Assembly (NCBI RefSeq): GCF_000001735.4
Contig: NC_003074.8
Span: 7,998,101-8,062,100 of the forward strand
DNA from: Arabidopsis thaliana
Taxonomy: Eukaryota; Streptophyta; Magnoliopsida; Brassicales; Brassicaceae
Length of the DNA stretch: 64,000 bases
Direction: 5' to 3'
Below, in pieces: positions 57,301 to 64,000 of the stretch. The notes beneath the pieces are model-generated. The model had not been told where the DNA came from, ran no database searches, and was given only the letters and a program-made list of their open reading frames with translations. How positions within the stretch are numbered: the stretch's first letter is position 1; the number at the start of each line of letters is the position of its first letter. The translations under genes were made by a program, and so were the position numbers.

Positions 57301-59788
57301 GAAGAAAGCTCACGTTATTCTGAAGATCTGCCAATCTGGTGTCAGTCGATCTTTCGTAACTAGCACGCTCTTGCTTCTCAGTGGCAAGTGAGACTCTTAA
57401 CTCTTCCACTTGAAGATTTTTGAACTGTTTTTCCCTCTGTAGGTCAGCATATTTTCCTTCCAACTCAGTGAACTTCTTCTCCAAAACTCCTAGCTTCTCC
57501 TTAACTGCATTTAACTGGGAGATAAGAGATTCTCTTTCCTTTATAAGCTCAGCCTTATCGTTTTTGAGCAACTGGAAGAATTCTTCAAAGCATTTTGATT
57601 TCTCCTTTACACATTGAAGCTCAATGTTTGCACCAGAAAGGGATGTCTCCAATAACGAGTTCTTTTCCAAGAGCTTCTGCATATTCTCAGTCATGATTTG
57701 CAATTGAGAAAGCAAGTTAGCTCGCTCAGCAATAAACTCATATTTCTCTCCTCGTAATGACTCACATCTTTCTTGCAGATCCTTTGTCTTCTCCCTAGAA
57801 CCATCTAGTTTAGTGTTTGATTCCAGAAGCAATTTCTCTAGACAAACATTCTTCCTAAGAATGTTATCAAGTTCACGCAGCTTCTCAGTAAGAGCATCTT
57901 TATCATCACTCTGGTGGTTGCACAACTCAGTCAGTTTTGAGTTCTCGTCCTGTAGTTTCCTCACAGAGCAGGCAAGGGATTTGGGATCCAAACCTGCAAG
58001 ATTCACTTGCTCCATTATTGCTTGATACCTCTTATTCAAGCTGTCAATTTCATCCTTCAGACGACGGATCTCTTCTTGAAAGGCACTGCTTTGGTTAATA
58101 TGTCTTGCAACTTCTTCCTCAAGTTTTTCTTTTATCTCCTTCAAGCTAGAAATCTCACATTTCTGAGTCTCCAGGAAGATCATAGAAGAATCATTTAGTT
58201 CACTTAAGTTTTGGTTTTCTTCTTTAACTGAGCTGATGTCACCTTCCAACTTAAGATTACGAGTCTCTAAGTCCCGCAACATGCCAATCCTGCTTTGAAG
58301 TTCTGAAGTGATAACCTTTTGTTCCTCTTGGGACTGAGAATACAAACTTTGCAAAGTCTTAAGGCTGACTTCGATTTCTAAATATCGAGAGTGCTCATCT
58401 TCGATTAAAGATTGAAACTTTTCAAGCTCGTTTTGCTTCTGAAAAATTTCTTGATCCTTAGCTGCTAATTTATGCGTTAGACCATCTGCTTCTAGCTTCA
58501 AAGTTTCATTCGAGCTCTCCAAAAGAGTACACTGGTCCTCTACAGTCTTCAATTTTGCAGCTCCAGCCAGAACTTCACTACTCAGTCTTTTGGCATTGTC
58601 TTGAGCGTGCGAAACTTCTCTCTCTAGCTTAGATATAGTTTCCAAACACTGCTGGTACCGAAGACGCAAACCGTCCTTCACTTCATTAACCTTCACAAGT
58701 TCATGTCTCAATGCTTTAATTTCATCTTCTGCTTTTGCAGACTGATTACTAAAATTTTGAGCATTTTCCTCAGCGTCTCTAACCTTCTTCTCTAGATTAG
58801 ATATCATCTCAAGGCATCGATTGTATTCAGCTAAGCCGGCTTCCTTCTCAGAATGCAATCTACTATGCGCTTGCTTGAGATTCTCCACTTCTGTTTCTGC
58901 TTTCGTTGCTCGGTTGGTGAGCCCCTTCACATCTTCCTGTGCATGAGAAAATGATTCCTCCAGCTCCGTTATTTTCTGCATGGATTCATTATACCGAAGA
59001 AGCGCTGCATCCCTCTCAGCTTCAAGCTTTGCAAGTGCTTCTGCAAGTATCTTAGTCTCAATCTCAGCTTTGCTAGCACGTTCATCGAGACCACTAACAT
59101 CCTTTTGAGCAACCTCAAGGTCTTTTTCCAGTCTAGAAAATTTGTTCAAGCTTAGCTGATACTGAAGATTCAAGGCCTCCTTCTCAGCTCCAAGCTCAAC
59201 CAATGTTCTCTTCAAGCTTTCAACTTCTGTTTCAGAATTTCCTAAGTACTCAGTCAGCTGACTCAAACCTCTTTTACTAGTGGCACTGTCAGAGTCATAA
59301 AATGGCTGGATTCCAGGTGGCATTTTCTCAGGCGTACGTGGCTCAGAACATGAAGATGAAGCAGAATCCTCAATCATGTCGAAAGGCACTTGGTTAGGGA
59401 ACGCCTCAGCCATGGTTTTATGCGCGTGACAAAGCTCCACAGTGGCATGATCATACCTCTCTGCTAATGCACGATAAGCTCTATAGAATTCTTCCACAAG
59501 TTTCATCAGCTCTGGACGTTTCTTGTAATACATCTCTGCCCTTCTTGCAAAAGAATCTGCATCTTCTTCGATGAGTTTAATCATTGCCTTCACTTTGGAA
59601 TCCATATCTACATCAAGAAAATAACCGTAAGCAATAATACAAAGGAACAAAACACTTAACACTTTAGAACATAGAGAGAAAGAGGCACCTGAAAGGTTCT
59701 GCTGAATCCATTTAGAGTTTTTGGGAATGTGACTATCCCACCACCAGGAGTATAACCGCCTGGACTCTGAGTGCAAGACAGTAGCCAT
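54346..59788 (-). CDS. NET1A: NET1A, actin-binding Networked protein
   Basis: Three coding exons (59788-59689, 59607-55589, 55413-54346) give 1728 residues, the length I recall for NET1A (At3g22790). The N-terminal NAB actin-binding domain, residues ~10-90, carries its marks: [20 protein letters not shown], then [55 protein letters not shown]. The rest is almost unbroken coiled coil, with heptad-like Leu/Glu/Lys text, broken only by a short Ser-rich region after the NAB ([20 protein letters not shown]). The C-terminus is basic with CGCMRSS. NET1A marks actin at plasmodesmata and the plasma membrane. A reading frame continues 5' of 59788 only from a TTG, not an ATG, so 59788 is taken as start. 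Intron 1 splits the NAB domain after QNLS. Confidence 0.97.
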
Positions 59789-60680
59789 CACACCGGCTGC
59801 TAGAAGCACAAAGAGTGGTCTAGACTTCACCCAAGGGTGGTCAAGTCCAAGATAAGGATTCCAGGCCAGAATCAATCTCTACTAACTCAAACTGAAGACA
59901 TCTTTGTTCTCTATGTGTCAGGCTTTTCACCTACAAAACTGAAACAATGTCACACAATAAGCAATTAAATTGATTAGGCTTAAAGCAAAATTTTATACTC
60001 AAGTTAAGTGGAATCATTAGAGCAATACAAATATCCGGATTTAGGTCTAACTGGAAAGTAATCTACAGAGAAAGCAAACCAAAATTACTTTCCAACAGAA
60101 CAGAGACAAAGAATCTCTTAACAGAGAAGTATTAGTCCAAATACTTGTAAATCAAGAGATTACACAACATGGAAAAAAATCAAGACTTTTTTGGTTTAGT
60201 GAGGAAACTGCAGGCAGATTTTCTAATCAGCAAACCATTGCGGAACAAATGTACAAACACACTACTTATAGAAAGAGTGAAACTTTAACTCCAACAAGAT
60301 CAAGAGGGACAAAAAAATGCAGAACATGTCGAGTTTTTTATCAGATCAAATTTACCAGAAATGAGCAAATGGGTTAGCTACAGAAACTCAAAAGATTGAG
60401 TCTTTCCTAAAGCAAAATGAGAGACAGACACAAAAACGACTCGTTGAGTAGATTGGATCCAAATGTCTTACAAGTGAAGTGTCAGAACAAATACTAAAAC
60501 CAAAATGGATAGAAGAAGAACGATTAAATCATATCATAAGAAAAATGTGAGAGCCGAGAGAGATCATTAGAGAAGGAAACATACCGATGAAACTGAGAAA
60601 TGGATGCAAAATGATAATGAAAGTCATCTCATTGTCTTCTCTAGTTCACACTCCAACAGCTCTCTCTCTTTCTCTCTCTT
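59789..60680 (-). promoter_or_regulatory. Probable 5' UTR with intron of NET1A
   Basis: On the gene strand, a GA-rich leader near 60600-60670 ends at a donor TCG|GTATGT (intron from 60584), with an acceptor TTTTGTAG at about 59931. The second UTR piece then runs into the start codon at 59788. The junctions fit consensus but are predicted only. Confidence 0.5.
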
Positions 60681-63600
60681 TGTGTCTGCAATTATATTCT
60701 TTTAGATTTGCAACTCTTTTTTGTGCGACAAAACTAAAAGATGAGAATGATTTGACGCACAACAGTAAATTTTTATTTTGCTTTTTTGGTTTTCATATAA
60801 AAAAGTAAAAAACTGTTATTTTGCCTTTTATTTTGGGTTTATTTTTTACCTTAATAATAATGAGATTTGTTTTGGAAATTGAAACGTTGAATAGAGTAGT
60901 AGTACTAAATTAACAAAAGTTAATTAGGGGTAGAAACTTATTTTAACGTGTAATTTTATTTTATTTATTTTAAATTGGTGTAATCAATGCAATTAAGGGA
61001 AAATGATACGGTCGTTGTGTGCAAATCCCTCGTAAAACTCGATTATTTTCTTAAACAGTTTTTAAAAATATTACGTAATCTTAATCGGAAATTTGGGGAT
61101 TGTGTCAAGGTTGTTAACTTGTAGTTATCATTATTCAAATTTCATTAACTTGTAGTTTGAAAATAATAATCTTACATTAGATATCAGAAAACTATTTTCT
61201 TTATAAGAATCGGATTTTTATTTTCTTTTGTGGCTTTTGTAATAGCGGATTAGTTTGTGTGTGTCTAGTGATTTGTGCAAAGATTAGGTGACATTAATGT
61301 AGGTTGAAAAATTAGATCTGAATCATGAACGAAAAATGACAAATCTGTCCTTTGCTCAAAATGTGTTTTTTTCTTTCTTGGGTTTTACAAAAGGTAGGTC
61401 CTTTAACCTGTCTTCTTCTGCTCAATTTGACCGTAGGTCAGAAAAATGAAAAAAAATCTCCATAAATTTAAGAAAAATGTTGTTGCTATAGTTTTAGGAA
61501 GGTTTCTTGTTTAGCATGTCGTGTAAACTTTTAGTAGTTAGATAGATGTTGCTTTAATTGCTCATACTTAAGGAGAATAGAACACATTACACACACACAA
61601 CTAAAAAAAAGATTACATATGTTGTGAAAGACGATTAGTTTAGTGGTTTTTATTTGATACCATAATTTTCTTAAATGTTTATTTATCCTCTTATCGGAGT
61701 TAAAAGTGTAAAATAAAGTCTTCTATAACCTTTACTAGAACATGTCTTGATTGGATCCATGAAAAAGATTTATACTAAAAATATTATTTGTTATTTTATA
61801 AGTTTAGAAAGAGTACAATCATTCTATAGCTTGTGACCCCATGTCATATGTTCTGAAATAGCATAATTAGTATGCATACAATAAATAAATTATTTTTCGT
61901 TAAAGAAATTTTGAGCGATATTTCTTTATAATGTCCACATGTCTGATAATTATGGAAAGCAACCCTTTATAAAAATATTAATTACATTTCTTATTTATTG
62001 AAATATCTTTGTTAACTATGACGTACTATTTAAATTTAAAATTAGTACGTATAGAAAAAAAATTGAGAAGTTAATAAGAAAATAAAAGAAGTGAAGAAAT
62101 TTATCAAAAATATGTGACCGACATCTCTTCACAAACTAACATGCCAACTATAAACTTACAATGCCATTTTTCTACATGTTATAATTATTTCTCATCTCTT
62201 TCATTAATGATTACGTATACTATTTTTTAATAAATAGTTAACATCACGCCACTTTATAAAAAGAGACATGTTGAAGAACTCTATAGTTCGTGTTGTTCAC
62301 GTGTATGAGCTTTTGATCTAATTCTTAATAATTCCATTAGCGAAGGAGTAGCCGATCAAACAAGCAAATGGTTATCTTATTTTCCCAATTACTACAAAGT
62401 GAAGTGAACTTTTATCGCATAATGATATATATACCGGTCCATCATGTTTTGCTGTGTGTGTTGTTCGCCTCCATGCAACGGTGCAACCCGGTTTCTTAAG
62501 AAACTTTCTTATATTATACACATATCGTGCTTCTTAGAAAAGAAAATAAATTACATGTCAATTCGTTACAAAATAGATACAAGAATTCAAACCTATAATA
62601 TTTCAGAACATCAATGATTATTATTAGGTGTTTATGGTTCGTTTTCTGCTTCTTTTGCATGATATTGTTTTATCTTACTTATCATTCTTCTTACTGACAA
62701 ACTCGGAATTTTCTTTTTAACGACATAGCTGAACATTATTAATATCTAAATATAATAACTTGTCATATATGTGCTTAAAACAATGATAGCTCACTGTTTG
62801 AGTGCCACAAAATGTTAAACATGCCATGTTAGTAAAATCATGCCATGTCATTTCATTCTTAGACTCCAATCCACAAACTTGATGTTGATATATATCGTGT
62901 GTTGATTGTATTTTGTTTTTAATTATACGGTGTGTCAAGTAAACTATCTGGTCACTCGCCATAAGTAAAACACCAAGCCAACCCTAAGTGATGCTTAGAC
63001 GAAATCTTTGTTAAACCTTTTGCAAAATAGAATTTGTATGAAGATAGCCGTAAGATAAGGACATTAAATTTAGATTGATTGATTAAATCCACAGATTCAA
63101 TACAGTAGTATGGTTATTGATAGATTATTTTCTGTTGATAAAAGATGTTATATTAAATCTTAACTACACTAGTTTTTTTTTTTTCTTCTATCTTCACTTG
63201 TGGTCCAAACCTACCCCATATATCAAAAGATGTATCCCAGCTCTCAAAACTCGGATTTTCTTATGCACGCACACTACAAGCCCACCAACAAACATCAATA
63301 GCAATATCTTCAAAATCACAAAAGAGATATAACTAAGGGGTCATCAAGATCTCCTAAAACAAAAGGAAAAAGAAAAAGGAGTCACCTGAAAGTGTAAAAA
63401 GGTGAGATGTCTTTAAAGTGTCATATGTTAGAAGCAAATATATTGTTTTTTTCTTTTTGGTTGGTAAAAGAATGCCCCCAACATTTGCAACTCTATTATT
63501 CTGTAAAGTCCTCTTATTACAAAAAAAAAAAGAGAAAGATAAAAGGAGGCAGAAAGATTATGGGGCCTAAGCCTGATATATTAACATCCTATAATGATTA

Positions 63601-64000
63601 TAAACATCCACATATATGATACACATTTGTGCATTTATATATTAATAATATGATGAAGATACAAAGGAATGCAGTGTATATGTGAAAGAGTATATAAGCG
63701 GTGGGTGAATGGTCAATGTTTTAACAATCGATGGTGAAGTGTCATGGTTTAAAGGTCGCATTGTCGGTTTGGTAACGACACATCAACTTTGCAGGTTGCA
63801 CTTGCACCAGTTTTGTCTCCTTGAAGCACTCTTCTTCCATCTCCAGTTTATTCTGAACCGGGCCCTGTTTTGGGTTCAGAACCAATACCAAATTGCTTAG
63901 CTGGTTTATTGGGCTTTCGTTACTTAGCCGAAACCAATACCATAGCCCAAGGCCCAATAATAAAAGTTTCGTTGTTTATTCGTGTACAATTAATTTGGTT
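60681..64000. other. Non-coding right end, NET1A promoter side
   Basis: About 3.3 kb, AT-rich, with no credible gene. Site II motifs (AGCCCA and GGCCCA near 63944-63956, TGGGCT near 63910) occur just before the window ends, suggesting the promoter of a gene lying beyond 64000, but its direction cannot be told. Confidence 0.5.

Noticed and set aside
59789-59875. N-terminal extension of NET1A upstream of the NAB domain
   Set aside because: The extended frame starts at TTG rather than ATG; the first true ATG is at 59788, and the total of 1728 residues then fits the known protein.
1-64000. CRISPR arrays, bacterial operons or phage genes
   Set aside because: The window is plant nuclear DNA with spliced genes. 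No regularly spaced direct repeats or prokaryotic gene organisation occur.

Overview
This is a gene-dense plant nuclear window with AT-rich intergenic DNA, short introns and many intact spliced genes. The set and order of proteins (CDC73, a 20S proteasome beta-4 subunit, a vicilin, CEGENDUO, RDM1, YS1, HMT3, SOL1, TSO1, NET1A) is one I recognise as Arabidopsis thaliana chromosome 3, roughly At3g22560 to At3g22790. That assignment is from memory. The exon maps were worked out here from splice signals and reading frame, and every spliced model closes to a whole number of codons.

1-11 kb: a GNAT acetyltransferase, then a lipid-transfer-protein (LTP) cluster made of a broken copy, two short 8-Cys genes and the GPI-anchored LTPG5, with CDC73 embedded in it. 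A separate GPI-LTP gene (LTPG20) follows. The cluster grew by tandem duplication with its flanks, and a 308-bp foldback element sits in the promoter of one copy. 11.6-19 kb: the proteasome subunit PBD1, the vicilin PAP85 with a seed-type RY box, the F-box gene CEGENDUO and the nucleolar factor EBP2. 19.6-26.4 kb: a P-class PPR gene head to head with RDM1, two dead gene fragments (a PPR piece and a DUF1685 gene), and the DYW editing factor YS1.

26.7-37.6 kb: four related F-box genes (two apparently whole, one with a shifted C-terminus, one broken) interleaved with HMT3, two decayed HMT3 fragments and a decayed piece of the YS1 5' end. This is best read as repeated duplication of an HMT - F-box - PPR block. 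39-42 kb: a Raf-like kinase. 42-46.4 kb: a long AT-rich stretch in which I see no gene. 46.5-54 kb: the CXC-domain paralogues SOL1 and TSO1, with an F-box-less FBA gene between them. 54.3-60.7 kb: NET1A, a 1728-residue actin-binding coiled-coil protein. The last 3.3 kb is non-coding.

The genes do not form one pathway. The coherent themes are chromatin and transcription (CDC73, RDM1, SOL1, TSO1), organelle RNA processing (two PPR proteins), surface lipid proteins (the LTPs) and protein turnover (PBD1, F-box genes). I did not find a convincing new multi-gene system. The most informative structure is the layered fossil record of local duplications.
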